The position numbers were made by a program, and so were the translations under genes. The notes beneath the pieces are model-generated. The model ran no database searches, was not told the origin of the DNA, and was given only the letters and a program-made list of their open reading frames with translations. Shown here piece after piece: positions 16,445 through 26,180 of a stretch of 57,767 nt of DNA. The DNA is from Glaciihabitans sp. (GTDB lineage: Bacteria; Actinomycetota; Actinomycetes; Actinomycetales; Microbacteriaceae), in NCBI GenBank assembly GCA_025465535.1, contig JAODMY010000054.1:1-57767 (forward strand), given 5' to 3'. Numbering within the stretch: position 1 is the stretch's first letter; each line of letters opens with the position of its first letter.

Positions 16445-18718
16445 TCAGGCCCGCAGCAGGCTTCGCCCGAGCGCGAGATCCACGAGCGTGGGAGGTAGCA
16501 GTACGGCGCGGATCCGGTTCGGCAGCGGCGATGCGCTGCGCAGTCCACGCGACACGGTCTTCAGCGCAACCGCGATCTGTTCGCCGTTGTAGTTGAACTG
16601 CGGGATGTCGTACGACTCGCTCTCGACCATGCGACGGAGCTTGTCGAGAGCGGCCCTCGCGTCCGCCGACCTGCGGCCGGAAGTGGTCAGGAGGAAGTCG
16701 GAAAGATAGACCGCGAGCTGGGCGGGAGTGGATGACTCGCGTGCATCAAGTCCCAGATCCCTGGCCGTATCCCGAAGCTCCTCCCAGGCGCCGACCTCCG
16801 GGTAGAAGCTCTGCCGAATCCGATCAATTCGACGTCGACGCTGTGATCTTCGGGCCAGCCCAGGGAACACCAGCACAGCCAGGAGCAGCAGCACGAACAG
16901 CCAGGTCCAGTTCGCGGCCGACGTGTCGGGCGTCGCGACCGCTGACTGCTGGCCCTGTTGCTGTCCAACCGTCAGTCGGGGCCCCGTCGTCGGCACCGGA
17001 GTCGCCGATGAGGGCGCGGGAAGGTTCGCCGGCGCGCCCGGATCCGTTTTCGGGGAGCCGCTGGTCGTCGCGGAGAAGCTCGGCTCGAATCCCTTCCCCG
17101 GCGTCGGCTCGAACCGCACCCAGCCGATTCCCTTGAAGTACAGCTCTGGCCAGGCGTGCAGGTCACTCGACGAGACCTCGTACAGGTTGACGCCGGCTCC
17201 CGCACCAGCCGTGTGGGTCGCCTTGCCCGGAAGGAATCCGACCGCGATTCGAGAGGGGATTCCGAGCGTGCGCGCCATGACGGCCATGGTCGTCGCGAAG
17301 TGAACGCAGTATCCGCTCTTGTTTTTCAGGAACGGAACGATGACGTCGAGGCCGGAACCGTCGAAGCCACGCGCGGCCGGAGTCTTCGTCGAATAGGTGA
17401 ACGTTCCGCCCCTGAACCAGTTCTGGAGAGCGATCGCCTTATCGAAATCGGTCTTCGCGTTGCCGACGACCTTCTTCGCCGTCGCCGCGATTATCGGGTC
17501 GAGCCCCGCCGGAACCTTTGCGAGTGCAGACTTCGGCGACGGGGGTGCGGCCCGAAGCTGCGACACCGAAGGGTCCACCTCGAGGCTGTCGACCGTGTAT
17601 TTCTGCCCCTCCATCGAAGCGGTGTCGGATCGTACGGCCAGTGTCCCCGCCTGCCAGTACCAGGGGCCCTGGAGCCCGGTGATCTTCGTCGACGGATAGG
17701 GCGTCGGCAACCAGCTGCTCGTCGTGTTGGCAATCTGCACCCGCGTGCGAACGGTGGTGGTTGCGATGCCAGCGGCGAGCCCGGGCGGCGCACCGATTTT
17801 CTTGACCGTGTTGGCGCTGTCATCCTTCGAAATCTGCGGTTCCCACTGCTGGCCCTCGAAGTTCTCGAGCGTCGTCAGGCGGAGGTATTGGCCGAAGTCC
17901 GATGTCGTCGTGTAGCTGAGTGCGGGAATCGCTCGCGAATCGCGCAGGTTCTGCCCGAGGTTGATGATCGGGTTGATGCTCTCCGACAGCGCGCCGAGCC
18001 CGCTTCCGCCTGCGACTGCGGGATTCACCGGCGGAAGGATGACCGGCACAAGCAACGCTCCGACCACGGCAACCGCCCCGACCGCAACCGCAACGCCCGG
18101 CTGCACGCGCCGGGTTCGGTTGCGCACGATGAGCAGGTAGACCGCGGCGGTCAGGATGAAGAAGAACCCGTCGGAGAGCTCGGACCGCACGAAACTCGGC
18201 ACCGCGACCACGACGAAGAGCGGGATCCCGGCGAGAGCCGGCGTGCGCCACCATAGGGCGACCGCATCCATGACGATGGCAGTCAGGGCAATGCTCCAGC
18301 AAATCAGGAACTGGATGCTGGTCACCGCGAACGCGGGGACGGACTGTTGCGCGATCGAATCGTTGGACTCTGCCATCAACGAGGAGAAATGGCTGAGTGT
18401 GCTCGTGGTGGGGATCACCCCGAGGAAGGCGGTGCCGTCCGAGAAATACAGGGTGATGACGGCGATGGCGACGACGACGGCCGCGATCGTTCCCATCCAG
18501 CGGGCGCGGAGATAGCGACGGGCCACCGCGGCCGCCGCGAAGACCGCGAAGGCGACGCTGAAGCCGATGAACCACCAACTGAGGTCTGCGAGGATCGAGT
18601 GCAGGCCGGCCATGGCGATGCCGAGGGCGATGAGGAGGAGTCCGCTCATCCGGAGGTCCGCGACTCCCGTCGAGGTCGGCACGGCCGCACCGCTTCGAAC
18701 CGCGCTGAATGTCGTCAT
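16445..18718 (-). CDS. membrane transglutaminase-like protein (TgpA family)
   Basis: This 757-residue protein has about six N-terminal transmembrane helices (residues about 20-230), an outside transglutaminase core and one C-terminal helix (WTWLFVLLLLAVLVFPGLA) before a cytoplasmic tail. The triad is visible: Cys in KSGYCVHFATTMAVMAR, His in SSDLHAWPELYF, and Asp/Glu near VRFEPTPG. It is the last gene of a MoxR-DUF58-transglutaminase operon and its ATG overlaps the DUF58 stop by 4 bp. This set is widespread in actinobacteria; its substrate is not settled. Confidence 0.92.
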   Translation of the reverse strand: MTTFSAVRSGAAVPTSTGVADLRMSGLLLIALGIAMAGLHSILADLSWWFIGFSVAFAVFAAAAVARRYLRARWMGTIAAVVVAIAVITLYFSDGTAFLGVIPTTSTLSHFSSLMAESNDSIAQQSVPAFAVTSIQFLICWSIALTAIVMDAVALWWRTPALAGIPLFVVVAVPSFVRSELSDGFFFILTAAVYLLIVRNRTRRVQPGVAVAVGAVAVVGALLVPVILPPVNPAVAGGSGLGALSESINPIINLGQNLRDSRAIPALSYTTTSDFGQYLRLTTLENFEGQQWEPQISKDDSANTVKKIGAPPGLAAGIATTTVRTRVQIANTTSSWLPTPYPSTKITGLQGPWYWQAGTLAVRSDTASMEGQKYTVDSLEVDPSVSQLRAAPPSPKSALAKVPAGLDPIIAATAKKVVGNAKTDFDKAIALQNWFRGGTFTYSTKTPAARGFDGSGLDVIVPFLKNKSGYCVHFATTMAVMARTLGIPSRIAVGFLPGKATHTAGAGAGVNLYEVSSSDLHAWPELYFKGIGWVRFEPTPGKGFEPSFSATTSGSPKTDPGAPANLPAPSSATPVPTTGPRLTVGQQQGQQSAVATPDTSAANWTWLFVLLLLAVLVFPGLARRSQRRRRIDRIRQSFYPEVGAWEELRDTARDLGLDARESSTPAQLAVYLSDFLLTTSGRRSADARAALDKLRRMVESESYDIPQFNYNGEQIAVALKTVSRGLRSASPLPNRIRAVLLPPTLVDLALGRSLLRA

Positions 18719-20037
18719 CTCCGCTGTCCGCTCACGTGTGCGGTGCTGAAGGATGCGACACTCGCCCAGACCAGCGCGGGATCATCCGTGTCACGGGCCG
18801 GGATGCACGTCCACCCCGCCGCCGAGAGCGCGTCCCACACGCGCGGATTGCCGGTATCAATGACGAACGCAACCCCGGATTCGTAGGGTCGGCGCTGCGC
18901 GATGATCCAGTGCATGGTCTCGACCGACGGGTCTGCCACGACAGCGAAGATCGGCCCGACGGATCCCTCGGTGCGCTCCCCGGCATCCTGGCCCGCGTAC
19001 TGCCGCGGACCGGTCAGGCGCGCGCCCGCGAGGCTCAGCAGAAACTCGATGTCCTGCCCGGAGCCCTGGTTCGCGTCCCCGAGGGAGGCGATTTGGCGCT
19101 TGCCGGTTTCGAGGACCTGCACGAGGAATCCGGAGCGATGCAGGTGAACGCCGACCGACGCGATCATGGTGATCGCCCACTCGAACCAGGTGAATCCCGT
19201 GTCGTGGATGCCGAACTCGGCGATCACCCCGCCGTAGCCGTCCATCCGGGTGTCGATGAGCAGGCGGGCCTCCGGATAGCTGCGCTGTTCCTCCTGCCGC
19301 ACCATGAGTTCGCCGTGTCGCGCGGAAGCCCGCCAATGCACCCGCCGCAGCGCGTCGCCCGTGCGATACTCGCGCGTCATCAGGTCATCGTCGTTGCCGA
19401 CCGCCATGTGCTGAATGAGCCTTGCGCTGCCCTCACCCGACACAGAGATGGATGTCGTCTCCCCGAGCGGGACGACCAGCGGGATGACGTAGAGCGACTG
19501 GCTACTGCCGACCTCGACGCGTGCCTCCGCAAGGCCGAACGGATCCGTGTAGTCCACATCGAGTGGTCCGATGTCGTACACGCCACGAAGGGTCGGCCGC
19601 AGCGAATAGCCGAGACGGCCACCATGGGCTCCCGTCGCGACGCTACCCGGTGCAAGGACTGGCAGCGAACCGGGGCCCGCGTTGTGCGGAAACCACGGGA
19701 TCCGATCCGACCACACGGCCGCAGCGCTGGCGAAGGTCGACATGTTGCGAACCACAAGCTCGACTGATGTTGGCGTACCGGCGGTGACCACGCCCGGTGA
19801 GAATGTTCGCGTGACGCTGAGTCGCAGGGGCCGCACACTCACGATCAGAAACCCGGCGAGCGGCAGAAGAACCAGGAACCCGGCCGCGAACAAGAACTCA
19901 TTTCGTCCTGCGACATACGCGATGACACCGCTGCAAACGCCCCCGACCAGGAACACCAGACCGCGAATAGTCGGACGCACCGAACTTCTGCGGGAGTGCC
20001 CGGGTTCCCGCACGCGCTTCGTTGCCACCGTGCTCAC
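18715..20037 (-). CDS. DUF58 domain-containing membrane protein
   Basis: The 440-residue product has two N-terminal membrane helices (GLVFLVGGVCSGVIAYVAG and FLFAAGFLVLLPLAGFLIV), a beta-rich middle, and the DUF58 signature REYRTGDALRRVHWRASAR followed by a von Willebrand-like fold. DUF58 proteins partner MoxR ATPases. The GTG at 20037 lies 10 bp after the moxR stop and avoids overlap; longer frames upstream run inside moxR. Confidence 0.92.
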   Translation of the reverse strand: MSTVATKRVREPGHSRRSSVRPTIRGLVFLVGGVCSGVIAYVAGRNEFLFAAGFLVLLPLAGFLIVSVRPLRLSVTRTFSPGVVTAGTPTSVELVVRNMSTFASAAAVWSDRIPWFPHNAGPGSLPVLAPGSVATGAHGGRLGYSLRPTLRGVYDIGPLDVDYTDPFGLAEARVEVGSSQSLYVIPLVVPLGETTSISVSGEGSARLIQHMAVGNDDDLMTREYRTGDALRRVHWRASARHGELMVRQEEQRSYPEARLLIDTRMDGYGGVIAEFGIHDTGFTWFEWAITMIASVGVHLHRSGFLVQVLETGKRQIASLGDANQGSGQDIEFLLSLAGARLTGPRQYAGQDAGERTEGSVGPIFAVVADPSVETMHWIIAQRRPYESGVAFVIDTGNPRVWDALSAAGWTCIPARDTDDPALVWASVASFSTAHVSGQRR

Positions 20038-20047
20038 CAGCAGAGTC

Positions 20048-21022
20048 TCAACCGCCCGAGCGCACACCGAGCGGAACATGCGTCTCCGCGATGATCCGTG
20101 TGATGATGTCCGCGATGGTGTCGCCCGAGTAGCCGCCAACCGTGACGCCGACGCGTCCGGCCGGGATGAGGCGGTGGCCGAAGACGGGGACGGCGAGCGC
20201 GTTGATGTCGTCCGGAAGAACGAATTCGCGGCCGTCGAGCGCCGCCCGGGCCTTAGCCGCACGCACCAGCTGGAGCGTCGCGCGCGGGCTCGCGCCGAGA
20301 CGAAGATCCGAATCTCGCCTCGTGGCCTGGGCAATCGCCACGGCATACTGCTCGACCGCGGGGCTTGCGAACACTCCGCGCGCCGTCGCGATCATGCTGG
20401 CGAGTTCGGTCGAACCGACGACGGGCGTCAGCGCATCCAGGGGGCTGGAGGTCGCCCGCGTACGCAGCATCGCGATCTCGGAGTCGGCATCGGGGTACCC
20501 CATCGAAATGCGCGCCATGAAGCGATCGCGCTGGGCCTCGGGGAGAGCGTAGGTGCCCTCCATCTCGATCGGATTCTGGGTGGCGACAACCGTGAACGGG
20601 TGCGCGAGGAGGTAGGTCTTGCCATCGACCGTGACCTGGCGCTCCTCCATGGACTCGAGGAGGGCCGACTGCGTCTTCGGACTTGCGCGGTTGATCTCGT
20701 CGCCGATCACGATGTTCGCGAACACCGGACCCGGCTTGAATTCGAACTCGCGGTCCGACTGGTTGAACACCGAGACGCCGGTGATGTCGGCCGGCAGGAG
20801 GTCCGGAGTGAACTGGATCCTGGACACAGAAAGATCGACGCTGCGGGCCAGTGCGCGGGCCAGCATGGTCTTGCCGACGCCGGGGACATCCTCGATCAGG
20901 AGGTGCCCCTCGGCGAGCAAAACCATGAGCGCGATTCGAACGGCCTCGTTCTTGCCGTCGATGACCGTCTCGATCGTTCTGATGATCTTGCCGGAGAGAT
21001 TCAGAAAGTTCTCAATGGGCAT
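20048..21022 (-). CDS. MoxR-family AAA+ ATPase
   Basis: MoxR ATPases act as chaperones for metal or enzyme maturation with DUF58/VWA partners. Walker A is EDVPGVGKT and Walker B IVIGDEINRA; SPKTQSALLESMEE and ATQNPIEMEGTYALPEAQ are family hallmarks. The ATG at 21022 gives 324 residues and the usual head length; a GTG at 21088 would add 22 residues and cannot be excluded. It is the first gene of the operon, divergent from cofD. Confidence 0.93.
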   Translation of the reverse strand: MPIENFLNLSGKIIRTIETVIDGKNEAVRIALMVLLAEGHLLIEDVPGVGKTMLARALARSVDLSVSRIQFTPDLLPADITGVSVFNQSDREFEFKPGPVFANIVIGDEINRASPKTQSALLESMEERQVTVDGKTYLLAHPFTVVATQNPIEMEGTYALPEAQRDRFMARISMGYPDADSEIAMLRTRATSSPLDALTPVVGSTELASMIATARGVFASPAVEQYAVAIAQATRRDSDLRLGASPRATLQLVRAAKARAALDGREFVLPDDINALAVPVFGHRLIPAGRVGVTVGGYSGDTIADIITRIIAETHVPLGVRSGG

Positions 21023-21152
21023 GGCTGCTGCAACCGGCAGGGTCACTTCGGCGTGCCCCGGCTCGAATTTCGCAGGGAATGACTTCACCTCATGAGTCTG
21101 ACAGATCGGTAGCACAATCCTGCTGCGAATGTTCTGGATGCGTGGCTCCGGC

Positions 21153-21158
21153 TAGCGT
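21153..21158 (+). promoter_or_regulatory. -10 box for leaderless cofD
   Basis: TAGCGT lies 6 bases before the cofD ATG, the spacing expected when transcription starts at the start codon. There is no Shine-Dalgarno. Confidence 0.6.
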
Positions 21159-21164
21159 GAACGG

Positions 21165-22121
21165 ATGCGAATTACCGTTCTTTCCGGAGGCGTCGGCGGC
21201 GCCCGTTTTCTTCGAGGTGTCCGGGCTGCGGCCGGCGACTCAACCATCACTGCCATCGTCAACACGGGCGACGACATGTGGCTTGCCGGCCTGCGAATCA
21301 CCCCCGACCTCGACTCGATCATGTACACGCTCGCTGGCGAGAACGACGAGGTGCGCGGCTGGGGCCGCATCGGAGAGTCCGAGCGCGTCAGCGAGGAGTT
21401 GCGCGCGTACGGCGTCGGCTGGCCGTGGTTCACGCTCGGCGACCTGGATCTCGGCACGCACATCGCGCGCACGTCCTTCCTGCGCGACGGCGTCCCGTTG
21501 TCCGAGGCGACCGACCGCATCACCTCGCGCTGGGATCTCGGCGCCCACCTCATCCCGGTCACCGACGACGAGGTGGAGACGCACGTCGTGACGGATGAGG
21601 GCACCATGCACTTCCAGGAGTGGTGGACGAAGCACCGCGCATCCCTGCTCGCGCGATCGTTCGTGCAGGAGAACGTCTCCACCGCGACCCCCGCGCCCGG
21701 CGTACTCGAGGCGATTCGAGACGCGGATGTCGTGCTCGTCGCACCGTCGAATCCGGTCGTCTCGATCGGAACGATCCTCGACATCCCCGGCATTCGCGAC
21801 GCGGTGCAATCGACCGCAGCGCCCGTCGTCGGAGTCTCCCCCATCATCGGCGGTTCCGTCGTGCGCGGGATGGCGGATGCCTGCCTCACCGCGATCGGTG
21901 TCGCGACAACCGCCGATGCGGTCGCACTCCACTACGGGTCGCGCGCATCCGGTGGCATCCTCGACGCCTGGCTCGTGGACGAGGCGGATGCCGCCGCGGC
22001 ACCCGCCATCGAGGCCGCGGGGATCCGCGCATCCGTCGTCCCCCTGTGGATGCGGGATGTCCCGACCTCCGCCGCCCTCGCGGCTGCTGCGCTGGCAGCG
22101 GGTTTAGACTCGAACCGATAA
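21165..22121 (+). CDS. cofD: 2-phospho-L-lactate transferase (F420 biosynthesis)
   Basis: CofD/FbiA joins the activated phospho-lactate or phosphoenolpyruvate moiety to the deazaflavin Fo, giving F420-0 or its dehydro form. The 318-residue protein opens MRITVLSGGVGGARFLRG, binds via VNTGDDMWLAGLRITPDLDS, and contains VLVAPSNPVVSIGTIL and VGVSPIIGG, all typical. Codons are rich in G/C like the neighbours. fbiC follows 48 bp downstream on the same strand, so the two probably form one transcript. Confidence 0.96.
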   Translation: MRITVLSGGVGGARFLRGVRAAAGDSTITAIVNTGDDMWLAGLRITPDLDSIMYTLAGENDEVRGWGRIGESERVSEELRAYGVGWPWFTLGDLDLGTHIARTSFLRDGVPLSEATDRITSRWDLGAHLIPVTDDEVETHVVTDEGTMHFQEWWTKHRASLLARSFVQENVSTATPAPGVLEAIRDADVVLVAPSNPVVSIGTILDIPGIRDAVQSTAAPVVGVSPIIGGSVVRGMADACLTAIGVATTADAVALHYGSRASGGILDAWLVDEADAAAAPAIEAAGIRASVVPLWMRDVPTSAALAAAALAAGLDSNR

Positions 22122-22169
22122 GTTGTGCGCCTGGCTTTGGGCTTGTTCGTCCCTAGTGAAAGCTGCGCC

Positions 22170-24794
22170 ATGACTACCGAAACCCCTGCCGACTTCGTCC
22201 CGACGGCATCCGCCATCTCCCGAGCGCTCAAGCGCGCGGAGACGGGGGTGACGATCGACGCGACCGAGGCGGAGACACTGTTGCACGCGCGGGGTGCAGA
22301 CCTCGACCGGCTGCTGCTCGCGGCGGGACGCTCCCGCGACTCGGGGCTCGAGAAGGCCGGACGCCCCGGCGTCATCACCTACTCGCGCAAGGTCTTCATC
22401 CCCGTCACCCACCTCTGCCAGGACCGCTGCCACTACTGCGCCTTTGTCAAGACGCCGGCGCAGCTGAAGCGAGCGGGCAAAGACATGTTCATGTCGCCCG
22501 ACGAGATCCTGGCCGTCGCGAAGGAGGGCGCGGCGATGGGCTGCAAGGAGGTCCTGTTCACGCTCGGCGACCGCCCGGAGGAGCGTTGGCCGGAGGCCCG
22601 CGAGTGGCTGGATGCGAACGGCTACGACTCGACCATCACCTACCTGCGCGCCATGGCGATCCGGATCCTCGAGGAGACCGGACTGCTCGTGCACATGAAC
22701 CCCGGCGTGATGACCTGGGAAGAGATCCAACGGCTGAAGCCAGTCTCGCCGTCGATGGGCATGATGCTCGAGACGACGTCCACTCGCCTGTTCACCGAGA
22801 AGGGGCAGGCGCACTTCGGGTCGCCCGACAAGGATCCGGCCGTGCGCCTTCGGGTGATCGAGGATGCCGGGCGCTCGAACGTTCCGTTCACGACCGGCCT
22901 GCTGCTCGGCATCGGCGAGACGTACGCCGAACGGGTCGAGGGGATGTTCGCGATCCGTGCGGCCGCGCGCCGGCACGGGCACATCCAGGAGGTCATCATC
23001 CAGAACTTCCGGTCGAAGATGTCCACAGCGATGATGCGTCGGGATGACCTGCCGCTCGAGGAATACGCGGCGGCCGTCGCCGTCTCGAAGCTCGTGCTCG
23101 GCCCCGGTGCGCGCATCCAGACGCCGCCGAACCTGACCGATCCGGAGGAGCTGGCCATGCTCATCCGTGCCGGAATCGACGACTGGGGCGGAGTCTCCCC
23201 GCTGACTCCCGACCACGTGAACCCCGAGCGCCCGTGGCCCGAAATCGAAGAGCTGGCGCGCCTGACCGCGGCCGCCGGTTACACGCTGCACGAGCGGCTG
23301 ACCGTGCACCCTCACTACGTTCGCGACGAGGAGCCGTGGCTCGATCCGCGCCTGCTGCCGCACGTTCGGGCGCTCGCCACGCCGGAAGGGCTGGCCGTCG
23401 AGGGACGTGTCCCGGTCGGCCTGCCCTGGCAGGAACCCGACCCGGAGTGGCTCGGCTCCGGCCGCGTCAACCTGCACACCGAGATCGACACGGAGGGGCG
23501 CACGACCGACCGCCGCAGCGACTTCGAGGATGTCTACGGCGACTGGTCAGAGCTGCGGGAGACCGTCGGCGACACACGCCGCGCGGCCGGTCACGTCGGA
23601 GACCCCGCCGTTCGCGCCGCCCTGCTCCGCGCCGAGACCGACCCCGCAGGACTCACGGACGCCGAATACCTCTCGCTCCTGAACGCCGAGGGCCGCGACC
23701 TCGATGCGCTCGCCGGACTCGCCGACCGTGTCCGTCACGACACCGTCGGCGACCGGATCGGCTACGTCGTCAACCGCAACATCAACTTCACGAACGTCTG
23801 CTACACCGGCTGCCGCTTCTGCGCGTTCGCCCAGCGACGCACGGATGCGGATGCCTTCACCCTCTCCATGAAGCAGGTCGGCGACCGCGTCGACGAGGCC
23901 TGGAACATCGGGGCGACCGAGATCTGCATGCAGGGCGGCATCCATCCGGATCTGCCGGGAACGGCCTATTTCGATCTCGCCCGCGAGGTCAAGGCGCGCC
24001 AGCCCGACATTCACCTGCACGCGTTCAGCCCCATGGAGATCGTGAACGGCGCGGCGCGAACCGGCCTCAGCTATCACGACTTCCTGCAGGAGGCGCAGGC
24101 GGCCGGGCTCGACACCATTCCGGGCACCGCGGCCGAGATTCTCGACGACGAGGTGCGCTGGGTCCTCACCAAGGGCAAGCTTCCGGCCGCCGCGTGGATC
24201 GAGATCGTGACGACCGCGCACAAGCTCGGCATCCGTTCGTCGTCGACCATGATGTACGGCCACGTCGACAACCCGACGCACTGGGTCGGGCACCTGCGCA
24301 CGCTCGCGCGGCTTCAGGATGAGACGGGTGGCTTCACCGAGTTCGTGCTGCTGCCGTTCATCCATACCAACTCGCCGGTGTACCTGGCTGGTGTCGCCCG
24401 TCCAGGGCCGACGCCGCAGGAGAACCGGGCGATCCACGCGGTCGCGAGGCTCATGCTGCACGGACGGATCGACCACATCCAGACGTCCTGGGTCAAGCTC
24501 GGCACCGAAGGAACCCAGCTCATGCTGCAGGGCGGCGCGGATGACGTTGGTGGCACCCTGATGGAGGAGACGATCAGCCGCATGGCCGGCGCCGACAACG
24601 GTTCGGAGAAGACCGTCGACGAGCTCGAACTCCTCGCGTCGCAGATCGGTCGCGAGGCCTACCAGCGGACCACGACCTACGGAACGCCGACCGCGGAGCG
24701 CGCGTCGATCGCCCGCGCGCACGCGTCGACCGGCTACGCGTCCACGGGCAAGTCGCTGAAGCTCCTGCCGATCACGGTGGCCCAGGGCCACTGA
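22170..24794 (+). CDS. fbiC: Fo synthase, fused CofG/CofH radical SAM enzyme
   Basis: FbiC makes the deazaflavin Fo from tyrosine and a riboflavin precursor. At 874 residues it has two radical SAM halves: CQDRCHYC (C83, C87, C90) begins the CofG-like half and CYTGCRFC at about 543-550 begins the CofH-like half. This fusion is usual in actinobacteria. The ATG at 22170 is preferred over the longer frame because [11 protein letters not shown] fits the family. A possible -10 (TAGTGA) lies just upstream. Confidence 0.97.
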   Translation: MTTETPADFVPTASAISRALKRAETGVTIDATEAETLLHARGADLDRLLLAAGRSRDSGLEKAGRPGVITYSRKVFIPVTHLCQDRCHYCAFVKTPAQLKRAGKDMFMSPDEILAVAKEGAAMGCKEVLFTLGDRPEERWPEAREWLDANGYDSTITYLRAMAIRILEETGLLVHMNPGVMTWEEIQRLKPVSPSMGMMLETTSTRLFTEKGQAHFGSPDKDPAVRLRVIEDAGRSNVPFTTGLLLGIGETYAERVEGMFAIRAAARRHGHIQEVIIQNFRSKMSTAMMRRDDLPLEEYAAAVAVSKLVLGPGARIQTPPNLTDPEELAMLIRAGIDDWGGVSPLTPDHVNPERPWPEIEELARLTAAAGYTLHERLTVHPHYVRDEEPWLDPRLLPHVRALATPEGLAVEGRVPVGLPWQEPDPEWLGSGRVNLHTEIDTEGRTTDRRSDFEDVYGDWSELRETVGDTRRAAGHVGDPAVRAALLRAETDPAGLTDAEYLSLLNAEGRDLDALAGLADRVRHDTVGDRIGYVVNRNINFTNVCYTGCRFCAFAQRRTDADAFTLSMKQVGDRVDEAWNIGATEICMQGGIHPDLPGTAYFDLAREVKARQPDIHLHAFSPMEIVNGAARTGLSYHDFLQEAQAAGLDTIPGTAAEILDDEVRWVLTKGKLPAAAWIEIVTTAHKLGIRSSSTMMYGHVDNPTHWVGHLRTLARLQDETGGFTEFVLLPFIHTNSPVYLAGVARPGPTPQENRAIHAVARLMLHGRIDHIQTSWVKLGTEGTQLMLQGGADDVGGTLMEETISRMAGADNGSEKTVDELELLASQIGREAYQRTTTYGTPTAERASIARAHASTGYASTGKSLKLLPITVAQGH

Positions 24795-24811
24795 CCTCCC
24801 TGCCCGTCCAG

Positions 24812-24870
24812 CCTTTTCGCCGAGTCGCCCTTTTCTCTTCGCCGAGTCCCCCTTTTCTCTTCGCCGAGTC
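24812..24870. repeat. short tandem repeats beside hairpin element 1
   Basis: Units of about 22-23 bp with the core CTTTTCTCTTCGCCGAGTC are repeated between the fbiC stop and the hairpin. Each ends in GCCGAGTC, the first bases of the hairpin stem, so the units look like repeated copies of the element's left end. Confidence 0.75.
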
Positions 24871-24920
24871 GGGGCATTTGGCCCTTCCCGTCCCGCGAGT
24901 AGGGCCAAATGCCCCGACTC
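24866..24920. repeat. hairpin element 1 (20-bp perfect stem)
   Basis: GAGTCGGGGCATTTGGCCCT (24866-24885) pairs perfectly with 24901-24920 around a 15-base loop. It lies between convergent fbiC and the DUF4279-like gene and may act as terminator. A relative at 25498-25548 differs at paired positions. Confidence 0.85.
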
Positions 24921-24932
24921 GCGGATGAGGAA

Positions 24933-25433
24933 TTAGGCGTTGATGGCGCGCATACCGCGCGAAGCGTGGCCGTGCTCGCCCTCGAACGGGTACACGTTGC
25001 CGAAGAAATCGCAGCCGAGCTCGGCGATGTCGCGGAGCAGGTCCTTGGGCAGCAGAAAGCCGCCCTGGGAGCTCCCAGAGGTTCCGTACCAGCGGATGTA
25101 CATCGTGTAATCGTTGTCGCGCAGCATCGCAAGCGACGGCCCGCGGCCGAGGAGTCGATCAACCAGGACGTACAGGGTCCCGAATCCCTTCGCGGCATCA
25201 TCGTCGACAGCCATCATCGTCGCGGGACTGGCATCCACCTCGAGCGCCCACATGGCCGACTCGAAGTAACGCCGGCGGAGGGACACGCTCGTGCCGTCGT
25301 CCCGAACGCGCTCGTCTCCGCGTTCGGCACTCCAGTCGGGGAGGATGCCGAGCGCTCGAGTGACATCGGACGCCATGTGCGTGTGGCTGGAAATGACGAG
25401 GGTGGCCTTGCCATCGATCATCGTCATTTCCAC
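24933..25433 (-). CDS. DUF4279-like protein of unknown function
   Basis: The 166-residue protein reads like a DUF4279 member: TLVISSHTHMASDVTRALGI at the N-terminus, SLRRRYFESAMWALEVD in the middle and a C-terminal LPKDLLRDIAELGCDFFGNVY. No catalytic motif is evident, and the match rests on overall pattern only. An internal ATG (MTMIDGKATLV) may be the true start. It sits alone between two copies of the same hairpin family inside the F420 region. Confidence 0.7.
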   Translation of the reverse strand: MEMTMIDGKATLVISSHTHMASDVTRALGILPDWSAERGDERVRDDGTSVSLRRRYFESAMWALEVDASPATMMAVDDDAAKGFGTLYVLVDRLLGRGPSLAMLRDNDYTMYIRWYGTSGSSQGGFLLPKDLLRDIAELGCDFFGNVYPFEGEHGHASRGMRAINA

Positions 25434-25497
25434 AGGTTACCGGGAGCGAGCTACTGCGAGAAATCCCCATTTGCAGTGCGGCCCACGACGCCGTCGG

Positions 25498-25548
25498 GTC
25501 GGGGCTTATGGCCCTTCCGCGACCTCGGGAAGGGCCATAAGCCCCGAC
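25498..25548. repeat. hairpin element 2 (21-bp stem) overlapping the cofC 3' end
   Basis: GTCGGGGCTTATGGCCCTTCC (25498-25518) pairs with 25528-25548 around a 9-base loop. Compared with element 1 the inner stem reads GCTTATGGCC/GGCCATAAGC instead of GCATTTGGCC/GGCCAAATGC, so both arms changed together. The cofC stop codon lies inside it. Confidence 0.85.
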
Positions 25549-26180
25549 TCGAACGAGTTCGACCCGAGCGAGTTCGACCCGAGCGAGTACGACTCGAGCG
25601 AGTACCTGGCCGCGGTACGGGGACCGAGGCGGGAGGCGAGCGCCGCGAGATGTTCCGGGGTGTCCACGTCGCGGCGGAGGCCGAAGTCTGCGGGGAGGTC
25701 GAGTTCGAGATAGCCGGCCGCGGCATGGGCAGCGCGCGAGCCCGCACCGAACGCCGGCGCATGGCCGGCGGCCGTGAGCGCCGTGATGAGAACGGTTCCG
25801 TCGCCGTCGGCATCCGGGACGAAGGCGAGTGGATGCTGCTCAGCAAGCGCCAGCGCCGCCGCCAGCTCCGCGGTCTGAAGCGCCGGCACATCGCCGAGAA
25901 GAACCGCGACCGGGCCGCCACCAGCGGCGCCACCAGCGGCGGCAATACCGGCGCGGATCGCTGCGTTGAGACCGCCACTCGGATCCTTCACAACACGAGC
26001 GCCCAGATCCTCGAACGACGACGATGCGCTCGTGGCCGTCACCACGATCACCCGAGCCGTCGCCACCGCAGCGGCGACGGAGTCGAGCGCGATCGCCATG
26101 GCGAGTTCGGTCGAAGCGCCAAGCCGCGACTTCGCAGTGCGTGTCCCCTTCACGGGAATCACGATCGTCCAATCAAGCAC
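25506..26180 (-). CDS. cofC: 2-phospho-L-lactate / phosphoenolpyruvate guanylyltransferase (F420 biosynthesis)
   Basis: CofC/FbiD makes the GTP-activated three-carbon unit used by CofD. The 224-residue protein opens [20 protein letters not shown], the nucleotide-binding head of this family, and contains [12 protein letters not shown] and [21 protein letters not shown]. The GTG at 26180 overlaps the cofE stop by 8 bp. The last about 25 residues (from [12 protein letters not shown]) are encoded by 15-bp tandem repeats and a hairpin element, so the tail is acquired and probably disordered. Confidence 0.92.
   Translation of the reverse strand: MLDWTIVIPVKGTRTAKSRLGASTELAMAIALDSVAAAVATARVIVVTATSASSSFEDLGARVVKDPSGGLNAAIRAGIAAAGGAAGGGPVAVLLGDVPALQTAELAAALALAEQHPLAFVPDADGDGTVLITALTAAGHAPAFGAGSRAAHAAAGYLELDLPADFGLRRDVDTPEHLAALASRLGPRTAARYSLESYSLGSNSLGSNSFESGLMALPEVAEGP
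25549..25608. repeat. four 15-bp tandem repeats in the cofC 3' end
   Basis: Units CCGAGCGAGTTCGAC and close variants occupy 25549-25563, 25564-25578, 25579-25593 and 25594-25608. Fifteen is a multiple of three, so they encode Ser/Tyr/Asn-rich repeats in the CofC tail. They abut hairpin element 2. Confidence 0.85.

Noticed and set aside
22104-23477. 457-residue minus-strand frame
   Set aside because: Antisense to the first radical SAM half of fbiC, without start signals or motifs.
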